Part shown: positions 20,913 through 32,188 of the stretch, one piece after another
Position numbering within the stretch: the stretch's first letter is position 1
Layout: every line of letters starts with the position of its first letter
From: Hansfordia pulvinata
Taxonomy: Eukaryota; Ascomycota; Sordariomycetes; Xylariales
NCBI GenBank assembly: GCA_006538405.1
Contig: BJKQ01000013.1
Coordinates: forward strand, 620,001-684,000
Reading direction: 5' to 3'
DNA: 64,000 nucleotides
Program-made: the position numbers and the translations under genes
The notes under the pieces: model-generated
What the model saw: only the letters and a program-made list of their open reading frames with translations
Told to the model about the DNA's origin: nothing
The model's database searches: none

Positions 20913-23900
20913 TCACGACGAGACGGCCGTCATGTAGGCCTCGCGCTCCTCGGCCGGGGTGGGCCTCTCGCGGGCGTGCTCGGGGGCCGGGGCGAAGTCG
21001 CCGGCGAAGGCGCCCTCGAGCATCTCGCGCATGACGGGCTCGAAGCTGTCGAGGCCCTCGCCCTCGGAGCTCTGCGTCTGCTGGGCCGAGGACAGTCTCT
21101 GCTGCTGCTGCTGCTGCTGGGTCAGGGACCGGGGCTGGGACTGCGGGTTCTGGGAGTGGGCGGCGCGGAACTGCTGCTGCAGCTGCATCCGCTCGAGGCC
21201 GCGGGTGATCTGCTTCTGCGGGTCCGAGCTCGGAATGCTGCTGCTGTCGTCCTCGTCCTCGTCGAGGCTGGCGCTGCTCGAGTAGGCAATGTCGTAGTCT
21301 TGCGGCGTCTGCATGTGCATGTGCATCTGCTGCTCGTTGCTGCTGGCCGTCAGGCCCCGGGCGCGGGCGACGGACCGCTGCTGGCTCGAGGGCTGGGTCT
21401 GGTCGCGCTGGCGCCGCGGGGTCTCGATCCCGGCCGCGGTGCCGCGGGCGCCGGCGTACCGGCGAGGCGTCTGCTGGGCCGAGGCGGGCTGGGAGCCGGC
21501 GCGGGAGACCGAGGCCGTGAGCTGGGCGGCGTGGGCGGCGGAGGCCTCGGTGGCGCGCATGCGGCGCTCGAGCTCCTCGAAGCGCTCCTCCTCGAGGCGC
21601 AGCTCATACTCGAGTTCGTACTCCTCGGGCAGGGGGCTGGGCTGCTTCGCCTTGGGCTGCTTCGCCTTGGGCTGCTTGTGCTCGCGGCCGCCGCTGGCGA
21701 TGGTGCTGACGCTGCCGGCGCGCTCGCGGGACTGGCGGACGCCGCCCGCCGACGCCCTGGAGGAGACGGGGCGGCGGGCCGAGTGGGAGTGCGGGGCGGC
21801 GGCAGAGCCGCGCGGGGTGCGCAGGCCGCCGTGGGGGGACTTCTTGCGCGGCGACTTGCGCGGCGAGGCGGACTCGGGGTCGACGGAGCGGTAGCGGCGG
21901 TGGCTGACGTGGCTGCCGTGACTGTGGCTGTGGCTGTGGTGGTGACGGTGGCCGTGACGCGGGCGGTCGAGGTCGGAAGGATAGTCGGCGGGCACGAGAT
22001 CGTGACCGTGAGAGCGGCTGCTGCGGTGGCGGTGGTGGTGGGCGCGGGGGATGAGCTGCCCCGTGGAGTAGCGCTGCTGCTGCTGCTGCTGGAACTGCTC
22101 GCTCAACAGGCTGTGCAGGCTCTCCATCAGCGGCACCATGGACCGGATCCAGACCTCGCCGTTGCGCTCGAGCCGGCGCAGGCGCTTCTCCATGTCGTGG
22201 ATGCGCACCTCCTTGAGGTTCTCGTACCGCGACACCAGCTCGTGCCGCGGCAGCCGGTCCGTCGTGTCCCGCTCCTCGGCCAGCGCCCGCGCCGCGTACC
22301 GCTCCCGGTGCCGCGCCGCCGCCGCCGCCTCCGCCTCGGCCCCCTCGCGCTGCCGCTCCGCCTGCTTGTCCCGCCGCCGCAGCGACGCCAGCGACGTGCA
22401 CGACGGCGAAGACGACGATATGGTCAGGGCCGAGGCCGCGCGGCGGTGCGCGTGCGTCTTGTCCTTGTCCTGCCGCGCCCGCTGCTCCATCGCGTCCGCC
22501 GACGACTTGAGGGCCCGCGGGTCCGGCACCGAGATGGGCCGCGGCCGCTTGCCGCTGAGGTCCTGGCTGAAGCGCCCCAGGATGGGCGACTCGGGCTGCG
22601 TGTTGACGGCCGCCGGCTCGAGGAACTGCACCGGCGGTGCCGTCATCGAGTGCGCCGACCCGAGCTGCGCCCGGATCCGCTCCATGTCGCGCTGCTTGCG
22701 CTCGCGCACCCGGTCCTTGCGGCTCTGCGTCCGCTCCAGCTTGCTCTTGCTGCTCTTCTTGGACCCCTCCTCCTCCGTCTGCACCGACCGGCTGACCGTC
22801 ACTCCTCCTACTCCTCCGCCGCCGGCCATGTTGCTGGCCGCCGACGACCGGTTGCTGGGCGGCTTGGGGAAATTGAGGTTCAGCGGCGACTCGACGTCCG
22901 CCGCTCCCGCCGCCACGACCCCGTGGGGCGGCCGGACGACGATCGGCACGCCCGACGGGTACGACCGCGCGGCCTGGGCCTGCTGCACTCGCGGGATCGA
23001 GTCGGTCGACACGATGCTCTCCCCGACCGACGGGCGCGGCTGCCTGGCTCCTGTCGTCTGCGACTGCGAGCGCTGCAGGAGCACGTTGTCAATCGTATCC
23101 GGGTGTTGCTGCTGCTGTTGTTGGTATTGCTGGTACTGCAGCTCGCCCATGCTCGTCTTCATCCGGCTCGACCGCCGCGCCGGCAGCGACAGGTGGCCGA
23201 TCGACGTGTCCTGCTGCTGGCCCATCGACGCCGTCGACCCGCGCCGCGAGGGGGCCTTGGCGGCAGCCCCGCGGCTGGCCGTCGGCTCGGATCTCGGCTC
23301 CGTGGGCTCCAGCGGGTGCGCGATGGCGTTGCTGCCGCTATCCATGGCCTCTGCGGACGTCCCGGTCTCACCGCTGCCGCCAAAGGCCTGCGTGGTGGGC
23401 CTCGATGAAGCGTTGCTCTCGGGCGACGGGCCCTGGGACAGGGGGCGACCAGCCGCCGCCTGCGCCTCGGAAGAGGAAGCTCCCGACCTCCTCTTCTGCT
23501 CCCGCGACTGCCGCCGGGTGGCGGTTGAGTCCTGCGACGCGCGCTTCGACCTGTCGCTCTTGAGCGACGCTCGCTTCTGCGGGTCCGCCGCGACGGGAGG
23601 CAGCCACGTGTGCCGGGGCGGCGGCGTCAGCGAGGTCACGCCGGCCGCCACCTGCTCTCCTCCTGCGCCGCCGCCCCGCCGGATTCCTTGGGCGAGTTGG
23701 GCGCCGAGCTGACCGACTCTCGGTCCTCGGCGACCGGGTTCAGTCGCGTTCCTTGCGCCGTCGGCACCGCTCCCCCGCTGCGCGCCAGTAGTCGGCCATG
23801 CGGAACCGGCTGTCAATCTCCTTGTTGAAGGCGTCCTCGATGGACGACAGGGTCGGGTACTGCGAGGGCGACAGCGGGCCCAGGTGCGAGTGCTGGTAGG

Positions 23901-24567
23901 GGATCGAGATGGCGATGTGGCGGTGGCCGCCAGTGGTCTTGGCCGCGATGGCCGAGTCGGGCAGCGTGATGACAGGGGGACGATGGCGCCGGTGGCCGTT
24001 CTTGCCCGTCGTCACCTTGCCCTTGAGCTGCTTCTTCTTCCGGTGGTTGCGCAGCGACTTGTTCATCTTCTTCCTCCACCGGTTCTGGCTGCCGTTGTCC
24101 TCGGACGAGGAGCTGCTGCTGAAGCTGTCCGGGATGGACATGATGTTGGTGGCAGGCGGGGGCTTGCGCAGGAAGTCGACCAGGTAGCGCAGGCTCTCCT
24201 CGTCACGACGCGCGTCCAGCAGGCTTCCCAGTCGCTCCTCCATGACGTCCGGGTGCCGCAGCATGCTGTCGAGCCGCAGCGGGTGGTGCATCAGGGCGAC
24301 TGCCGCCGCCGCCCGCTGCTCCGGATCGACGGCTAGTTCGGGGTCATCCCTCATGTCGGCCGTGGAACGAATGAACGACGTGACCGAGGGGGGTTGGTGG
24401 TGATGGGGGTTGCTGGACTGGTTGCGGAAGCATTTCTCGATGTCTCCGTCGTAGTCGTAGTTGTAGATGTAGTCGTCGTCGTCGTAGTCGTTGTCCGAAT
24501 GAATGGTGATCTGTCTCTCCACCAGGATGCCCGAGCCGACCGATGCGTACGAGCCTTTCCTTTCCAT
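20913..24567 (-). CDS. Large low-complexity fungal protein of unknown function
   Basis: Read as one gene of about 1,218 residues with no intron. The N-terminal part (24567 to about 23776) begins MERKGSYASVGSG and includes an Asp/Tyr-rich stretch and the helical block RHPDVMEERLGSLLDARRDE. The long C-terminal part runs to 20913. It holds Ser/Pro/Gln-rich disorder, poly-Gln runs, a helical block (RYENLKEVRIHDMEKRLRR), His-rich repeats (HGHRHHHSHSHSHGSH) and a probable coiled coil (ELRLEEERFEELERRM). The two parts lie in different frames. A third frame reading AEDRESVSSAPNSPKES joins them if one base is restored at the C5 run 23772-23776 and one at the C4 run 23674-23677; the total then divides by three. 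No enzyme motif was seen. A scaffold or cytoskeletal role is only suggested by its composition. If the frames are real as given, these are two genes. Confidence 0.65.
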
Positions 24568-27500
24568 CAACGATGGTTTGCTGACGTTGGTGATGTGTTG
24601 TAGTGCGGGCCGGGTTTATTGCCGTTGGCGTCCTCTCAGAAGGAAATCCCAGTGGCCTCTGAGACACACTCCATGGAAGCCCACGGGTGAGAGTCCGGGT
24701 GTGGAAGGGAGCAAAGATGGAGGTTCCGTTCTGGGGTTGAGCGAGCAGGGGGGTGGACTGCCGGTTACGGGTTGTGAGAAGAAAGGCTCGAGGTCGAGGA
24801 GCCACAAGGGGCAAAGGACGGTCAGGAAAAGAAAAGAATAATAAGAAAAGGAAGCAAAGGAATGGTTCCGGCAAAGAGGCGAAAAGAGGCGATAACGCGT
24901 CCCTGCACCCACTTGTTGCACACTGGCGGTCTGCAAAGGCTGACGTGCCCTCTCCCGAACCGTGAGAGAGAAGAGGGAAAAAGGGAAAGTGAAGAAAAAG
25001 AAGCAATTACCGGAAGCTTACCGTGGACAGGCGTCTCTTGGGGGGAGGGGGTCAGCTCGGCGCGTGCGGACTCGACGATAGAAAAGGCGACCGCCGCCAC
25101 GCGCGCAGAGCCACCGACCCGACCGAGGACCCCAGCTGGGCCAACACACACGCCAGTCATCAACAAGGCGGCCGCCAGGACAGGACAGGACGGGACGAGA
25201 GGGTACGGGTGCTTGTCCGCAGGCAGTTAGAACAGGATCTGCAAGAATATCCCGTCAACGCTAAAAAAAAAGGCCGTCACTTGGTCAATGGGAGCTGACA
25301 AGGCACCGACTGTGGCCGGCTAAGCGTTGACGGTGTTAGTGTCGGTTCGTCGAGCCTCCTTAGTGGCGGGTTGCAGACCCAACAATCTCCATCTCGGCGA
25401 GGCCTAACGCAAGAGCTACTCGTGGGCCGGCTTGTTTGCCTGGGGATCCTGTTTTCCCTCTTTTCCTTCTTTGTGCAGAGCAGAGCAGAGCAGGTCGAGA
25501 AGAAGACGTACTCGTACCAAGCATCGCAGCTGTGCCGGCATAATCCCCGGACTCGTCGCCCGTGCTTCATGTCTGTGCTAACCCGGCCCCCGGTCTCTAC
25601 TCGTCTGCCCGGAACTTCTTGCACAGAGCCTGCGGGTCTCCAACGGCGGGCAGTACTCGTAGACGACGAGCGTGGCGTCACATCAGTGTCTTGGTTATAG
25701 TCGACCTGCGCCTGCTACCCAAGTCGAAGACAACAGACCCTGCAGCCGACGGAGAAAGAGAGACAAGACTGCACGTGGGAAAGAGTGGAAGCGCCGAAGA
25801 AGGTTTTCGGCGGTCCGCTCTTTTAGCGGTGGAGCCGCCCGTAAAGGCGGTCGAAGGATTTGTCTCGTCTTGCCAGCGATTCAGAGAGACGGCGGGTGGG
25901 TGAGAATTTGGATTTCCACATCAGGGCGTGTTGACATACAGTGTCACTTGTCCATGTCTCTGTAGCCGTAACTGTGGTGACTGTTCCTGTGGATGTCAGT
26001 ACGAGTAGACTCTCTCACAAGATTTGCTTTTCTGGGCCACCCCGCAGCTGCAGGCGCCGTTCCGCCTGATCGGCCTGAGAAGCAATCCCACCCGACTCGA
26101 GGTTTTGGCTTAAGGCGGTCACCCACTCGCCAACGTGGCCGCCTACGGAGTACTCGTACTCGTGCATACGGAACAAGTCTCCATACTCCGTAGGTTCACC
26201 AGCAGCTCATCCCGGTGCCTGACATGCGCGGAGGGGCGTCGCCTCTCCCGTGTGCCCACCGCGCGCTAGAGAGCGAAAGACGGGCAGGGCGATTGGTAGG
26301 GAGATGGAAAGAGAGGGACCGGCGGCAGGGTGGGGTTTCTCGGGCGGAGTGAGGGAAAATCATGCGAGGTATGATTTGGTGCATACGAGTACGGCAGGTA
26401 GTCACTGGGTGACGGGTGCCCGACTCATCGAGGTGCTCGGAGCAAGAGGATGCACGCCATGACTCTGCACTCGTACTCTTCTGTGTCCGTAATGCCGACT
26501 CCAGACTGCTGCTGCTTGCGCGCTGCCGACGCGATCTGACGGAGAGCCGCCCGGAGACCTCTGGCGCTTGTTGCGGGGGGCGCTTTCTTTGCTAGCTTCC
26601 CGCTTGTCCGTAGTCTGTCCCCATGGAGATTTGCCGTACGCTGCGCCTGCGAGATTGCAAGCAATAGTGGGATGCACGAGACCCTCGGGCCAGTCTGCTT
26701 TGGGCGACACGGCTCTCGACGGCGACAAGGCTCTCGACGGCGACACGGCCGTGTCCCGGTGACGCGGTGACGGGCCCTCAGCACGAACAGGCGTGCGTGC
26801 TGTTCTTCTCCGGGCGTCTTCGTCGTCTTCATCTTCTTGATCTCCATCATTCGAACCGTGAGGAGGGGCACACTGCACGACTACTCGTGCTCGATCCCGT
26901 CAGCGAGCGATGACGAACAGGTAGGAGGGCAGTGGGGAGCGAACGCTTGACAGCCTGCCGCTGAATCCCACGGCGTGATGGACTGTTGGCTGCTTACCTG
27001 GCTGAACGCGCAGGGCGAGCGGTCCGAGGCCAGAGGTGCGGATCACGAGATGGCCTCGAGTCGTGCCGGGATGGTGGTGTCGAGATGCTGGGGCTTTGAC
27101 AGGCACGGCTCTACCCATGCTGCGCTGCGGATGACGTCGAGCGAGATCCGCCGCGCGATCGCCAATCTGGAGGTGCGCCAGATCATCATCAAGGGGGGGC
27201 AAAGTACCCCCGTACTTTGGGTACCTGAGTCGCGCACCAGTGAAAGAGGCACACGGACGTGGGCGAGTACTAGTACTCGTGCTGCGTACGAGTACCTACC
27301 AGTAGGTACTTTACCTCTCCCCAATGCATGGATTGCAGACGATAACCACAATAAATCCAGAGAACTCGCACAGCCAGGAGTTCCTATACGAATCTGTCGT
27401 GCCTGCAGTGTTACGGAGTAATCGAAAGCATGAAAGCATCTTGAACCAGGGTCTGAACCTGTCTCGGGCGATTGAACCGAAGGAGTCGGACACGAAGAAA

Positions 27501-28791
27501 GACCACACCGTGAGCGTGGGTGGATCGCGCGAGTCGTACCTACATGTAGCCGTCAGCCTCTCCGCCCGTCATGGGTCAAGTACCAACCAGAGACTCGTAG
27601 CTCCAGCGGTAGCCTTGCCAGCGAGGTACCTACTCGTACGAGTGGTAGCCAGCTACAGTGGATGTACTCTACTCTACGAGTACTCGCACAGGCGAGGCAC
27701 GGCAATGGGGCGGGCGGGATTGTCCCGACAGTCGTCACCACGGGCACCGTCGACCGGACGGCGCCGGAGCACGCGAAAGACGACTCTACAAATAGCAACG
27801 ACACACGGGAGCAGCGCGGCTAGCTTTTCGTGCCGCCTGACTTGTTCGGGCGCGCCGGGCGGAAACCAAATCCTCGGGGCGCCGCGCTGATGGGACGGAC
27901 GGGCGGGAGGGAAAGAGGCCAACGGGCGATGCCCTTCCGGTCGGGAGGGGAGAATCCGGGGGACACACACACACACACACGCACACATACGAGTACAGAC
28001 GCCATACTCGTACACCCGAGTCGTGTGGTCTTGGAGATGTGGCGTCGACCGGCGCTGCTTCGCCACGTCACGGCGCCCTTTAGCTTGTGGCCTTGGGGGG
28101 TGGCGTAGGTGGCACGACTCCTGTACTCGTAGTACGAGTAGCAGAACCGAAGAAAGAAAAAGAAATAGAACGAGAGGCGCATTCGAGTGGCTGGGTCCAC
28201 AGGCGGAATGGACTCTGCTGCCACGAGGGGTAGAGCATACGAGTATTCACTCGCTCGAGCAAAGTGCTTGCAGGCGGTGGCGGGGGGGAAAGAAATATGG
28301 CCACACGCGTATGCTGCCGTCTCGATTCGGACGCGGAGGAGCGCGGTGAGTTGGGAATGATCTACTCGTACCGTCAGGATGCGTCTGCGGTCAGAGGGAC
28401 GCCATCTTCTCAAGAGTGAATCCATGATTTTTGTTTCTTTTTCCACAGAGTGAATAAAAGGCAAAAGTGCGAGAGGGCACGGCGGCCGGCTCTGTGCTCG
28501 TACGAAAGCAGCAGCTACTGTACTGTGGAGAGAGCGGACGGTGACGGTCATGGTCGAGATGCTCACACGTACACGCACGTGCATCTGACGATGGCCTCTT
28601 TTCGTCGTTGGTTGCACACGAGTATCACTGGCGCCGGGATGGCTGCGTAGGTATGTATTCTAGGTTGAGTACACGCGCGGGAACGAATCAGTACTCGTAT
28701 TGCAGTCCTGCAGCAGGTGTCGTTGGTTCCCACGTCCAGCGAGACACGGCGCCGCACCGCATCGGGCAGTAGTGATGATTCATGGACGTCC

Positions 28792-28838
28792 CCATTCCAT
28801 CCCATCCCATCCCATCCCATCCCATCTCATCTCATCCC
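28792..28838. repeat. CCCAT/CTCAT pentamer repeat in the dehydrogenase promoter
   Basis: About nine CCCAT-type units in tandem, roughly 130-170 bp upstream of the dehydrogenase ATG. A similar run on the other strand lies at 62538-62562. Confidence 0.85.
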
Positions 28839-28939
28839 AGGCCCGCCCGCCCGCCGCGGCCATCTGCATCGTCGGCCTTGACCTGCTGCAACCTCGCCCG
28901 CCCAACCCAGCCCAGCCTCCAACGGAGAGGGAGAAAACG

Positions 28940-28960
28940 AAAAAAAAAAAAAAAAAAAAA
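28940..28960 (+). repeat. Poly(A) tract directly before the dehydrogenase start codon
   Basis: About 21 consecutive A residues end three bases before the ATG at 28964. If transcribed, the 5' leader would end in an oligo(A) run. Confidence 0.9.
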
Positions 28961-28963
28961 GGC

Positions 28964-29241
28964 ATGGCCCCCTCGAAGCCCTGGATCCTCGTGTCGCCCG
29001 CGAGCCGCGGCCTCGGCCACGCCCTGGCCCGCCACCTGCTGCGCACCACGACGCTGCCCGTCCTGGCGACGGCGCGGGCCGACCCCGACGGCGTCAAGGC
29101 CTCCATCCTGCAGGATCTATACTCTTCGTCCTCGCCCTCGCCCTCGTCCCCGGCGGATGCAAGACAGCAGCAGCAGCAGCAGAGCAGCGACGATCACGAC
29201 GATACGGCAATCACGAAATCATCATCATCATCATCATCACC

Positions 29242-29277
<36 letters not shown>

Positions 29278-30016
29278 GCGTCTGCACGTGTGCCCGCTCG
29301 ACGTGACGGACGAGAGCTCGGTGGAGGTGGCGTCGCGGCGCGCGGCCGAGCTGTTCCCCCGGGCCTCGCACCACCTGCACGTGGGCTTCGCGCTGCCGGG
29401 CGTCCTGCGCGTCGAGAAGAGCCCGCGCCAGGTCGACTACGACGCCGCCCTCGAGACGCTGCGCGTCAACACCCTGGGGCCCCTCATGCTGATGAAGTGG
29501 TTCGGCGACTTCCTGCCCAGGAGGGCGACGCGGTTGTTGGCCGAGGAGGAGGAGGATGAAGAGGGGGACGAAGAAGAAGACGATAGAAACAACAACAACA
29601 GCCCCAGAGGACAACAGGACGGGAAAGTAGCAGCAGCAGCGAGGACAGGAAAGCGGGCCAACCACCACGCCGTCTTCGTCGCGGCCGCCGCCCGCGTCGG
29701 CTCGACCTCGGACAACCGCGCCGGCGGCTGGTACACCTACCGGGCCTCCAAGGCGGGCGTCATCAGCCTGGCGCGCACCTTCGACCTGCACCTGGCGTCC
29801 CGCGCCGGCCCCTCCGCCTCCGCCGTCGCGTACCACCCGGGCACCGTCGCCACCGACTTCAGCCGCGGCTTCTGGGCGGGCGTCCCAGAGGGCCGGCTGC
29901 TCAGCCCCGCGTACGCCGCCGAGCGCCTCGCCGGGCTCGCGGACGCCGCCGCGCGGGACCCGGCACGCTACCGGGGCCGGTGCTGGGACTGGAAGGGGGA
30001 GGAGGTGCCGCCTTGA
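28964..30016 (+). CDS. Short-chain dehydrogenase/reductase with low-complexity insert
   Basis: Single exon, 350 residues. WILVSPASRGLGHALARHLL is the Rossmann nucleotide-binding segment (GxxxGxG-like, SPASRGLG). A low-complexity insert of about 55 residues follows (QQQQQQ, SSSSSS, then poly-Ala), encoded by CAG and TCA/ATC microsatellites. CPLDVTDESSVE gives the conserved Asp. FALPGVL replaces NNAG; LRVNTLGPLML gives the Asn of helix 4. A second acidic insert lies near residues 190-215. Catalytic residues are Ser of RVGS, Tyr259 and Lys263 of YRASK, and the C-terminal AYHPGTVATDFS is typical. Closest to the C-factor-like SDR branch, with the GGWYxYRASK signature. Substrate unknown; cytosolic, as no targeting signal is seen. 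Upstream in-frame sequence is non-coding, so the ATG at 28964 is preferred. Confidence 0.9.
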
Positions 30017-30576
30017 ACGGGTGTGGGATAGGGGGGAGCTCTGAGCTCTGTGAGGAAGGAGAAAGGGGGAAGGGGGGGGCTGTTGGGAGTCGGGGCCTTA
30101 CCATCACGAAATTGAGAGCATAATGCAGCAGGAGAATCGGGTATAATAATAATCATAACGATGATGCGTTCCCCATCTCAGCCTGCAAGATCGAGAGATA
30201 GCCCCTACCCGTTAGTTAATTAATATTAACAGTAGTCTGTCTATCTGCCAAGAAGAACGTCGACAGCTCAGCCCTCCAGATCGGCAACTCTGCGTCTCGG
30301 CAAAAGCCTTCCGAGGTATCCAGCCGCGGCCCCTTTTCCCCTCGTACGTTCTCTCCACACACGGGCATGGCTTCTCGGGTTTCAACAGTAAACACGCGTA
30401 TGTATTCTCTAAACGGTATATGTATCGGTTCATTAAAATGATGATAATGACGAAGAGAATCAGACACTCTAACCACCACCACCCCAGAGAACAACCCCCC
30501 CCCCCCCCCCCCTTTCTTCTTCGTTTTCTTCTTCTGCTCCCCTTTTCCCCTGACACACACAGACACACACACACCC
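30017..30576. other. Convergent 3' spacer (560 bp)
   Basis: Between the dehydrogenase (+) and the propeller-like gene (-). Holds both terminators. The main feature is a run of about 18 C residues (30495-30512) just beyond the propeller-like stop codon, followed by CACA-type repeats at 30555-30575. Confidence 0.55.
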
Positions 30577-30907
30577 TCACTTGAACTTGACCTTGAGCAC
30601 GCGTGGGTTCATCCCCTCCAGGTACGCGATGCTCATCTCGTCGCCGCCCTCCTGCGACGCCCGGTCGGCCGGGTTCGGGTAGATGAGCGGGTTGCGGTGG
30701 AAGCCCGGCGCGAGCACGCCCCCGCCCGGGGGGAGGTACACCTCGGCCGGCTCGCCCCAGGGCCCCTCGGGCGCCCGCGAGGTCCGCAGCTGCACCGCGC
30801 CCGTCGACCCGGACACCGACGCCAGCATGTACACCCCCATGTGCTGGCACCAGGCCACGCTGGCGAACGGCGACGACAGCGTCGCCACCTCGTCCCCCGA
30901 CCGCCGC

Positions 30908-30943
<36 letters not shown>

Positions 30944-32188
30944 TGTCTCCCGAAGAAGACGAAGAGGAAGAGGACGGCGGGTCTTCGGCCTGCCACTTGC
31001 CCCCAGAAAAGTACTCCCACTTGGACTTGTCAAACGCGTCAGCGGTCCGGGCGCGCGCCACGTACACCGGGAACGAGGGCTCCTCCTCCCCCCCTTGTTG
31101 CTGCTGCTGGCGCGTCTGGAGCGGGGTGGAGGCGGCAGGCGACGGTGGCGACGGGGCCGAGCTGCCCCCGTACGCGTACACGTAGTCGGTCTGGTTGTCG
31201 GCCAGGACGGCGTACTCGCCGTACAGACGTGACGATCCCACCCCCTGGCCCCACCACATCCCCAGGTCCGACGTCACGGCGGGCGAGCCGTTGACGTCCC
31301 GGACCGTGGCCACGCCGACGAAGCCGTTTGTCTGTTTTATGTTTCTATCAGTCGAGGATCCATGATCCAAGGGAAAGAAGGGGGGGAGGGGTATAGAAAC
31401 CAGGAGGAAGGAAGAAGAGTAAAAAGAGAGAAGAGAATAAAAGAGAATAAAAGAAAATGAAGACACGAAAATATACTACTCACACTCTTATACACCATCC
31501 AAGCCCTCCCGTGCCCGACATCCACGAAACCCCTCGTCGCCGCGCCCGCGCCGCCGCCGCCGCCGCCGGGCCAGAACGACCCCGGGTGCGGCGTGGGCGC
31601 GTCCCCGTTGAGGTACAGGTCGTCCAGGTGCAGCGCGTCGCTGGCCAGCAGCGCCACCGCGTTGCCCACCACCCTGCTTCCGGGGGGCAGCGCCGAGGCG
31701 AAGGCCGAGAACCCGCCCGCCACCGGGCGGCCCGGCGGGGTGCCGCGCGCGCACCAGGCCACCGAGTCGAAGGCCACGTAGGACAGGTTGCCCAGGGACC
31801 CGGCGTACTGCCCGTTGCGGCCCGCGCAGCTGTTGAAGGAGATCTGCAGGCCCTGGTCCTCCACCGAGTAGCTCCCCTGCGACAGCGCGGCGGGGGCCGC
31901 GGTGCTGCTGCTGCTGGCGCTGGCGCTGGTGCTGGTGCTGGTGGTGTCGCTGGTGGTGTCGCTGGTGGTTGCTGTTGTCGTTTCGCTGCTTCCGCTGACG
32001 TTGGTGGTGGCACTGCTGCTGCCGGTGTCGGTGCTGCTGCTGACGTCGGAACTCTCCGCCGTCGCCGTCGTCGCCGGCGCCGCCGCGGTGGTGGTGGTTG
32101 CGGGGTCCGGAGTGGCCTGGGGGTTCGGCCTGGCGGCGGCGAGCGAGGCGCCCCCCGCTAGCAGGGCCGCGAGCGCATATGCCCTCAT
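30577..32188 (-). CDS. Secreted Ser/Thr-rich protein with a putative five-bladed propeller-like domain
   Basis: Exons are 31484-32188 and 30577-31331; the 152-bp intron has donor GTGAGT, acceptor AACAG and a GACTGATA branch. With one base restored the product is 486 residues. Residues 1-19 (MRAYALAALLAGGASLAAA) are a signal peptide. Residues about 25-100 are Thr/Ser-rich and should be heavily O-glycosylated. Repeated-looking segments follow (NLSYVAFDSVAWCARG, GRAWMVYKS, YAVLADNQTDYVYAYGG, VYVARARTADAFDKSKWEYFSGGKW, VAWCQHMGVYMLASV), which recall glycosidase-like propellers (GH43/DUF4185-like); this match is by pattern only. A poly-Gly tract (GGC repeat) lies before the frame break. The break sits at the C5 run 30894-30898: frames on both sides are clearly the same protein. 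Confidence 0.72.

Larger units (their letters stand above)
24568..28963. other. Gene-free region (about 4.4 kb) rich in TACGAGTAC-type motifs
   Basis: No convincing coding frame on either strand. From about 25.5 to 28.7 kb the sequence carries many copies of TACTCGTA/TACGAGTA, some as inverted pairs (28123-28140) or perfect palindromes (27632-27643; 27265-27278). A short CA-type run lies near 27963-27985. The right end is the promoter of the dehydrogenase gene; the left end is the promoter of the large protein gene. Confidence 0.55.

Noticed and set aside
20565..23408. A 947-codon open frame on the plus strand opposite the large protein gene
   Set aside because: It is antisense to the large low-complexity gene. 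Its Leu/Arg/Gly-rich repetitive composition is what GC-rich codon use on the other strand produces. The minus-strand product has coherent helical and His-rich segments; this one does not.
23577..23651. A 75-bp intron (GTGGCG...CGCAG, with GCTGACG) in the large protein gene
   Set aside because: The ends and branch look possible, but the phases do not join the flanking frames, whereas one-base changes at G/C runs do.
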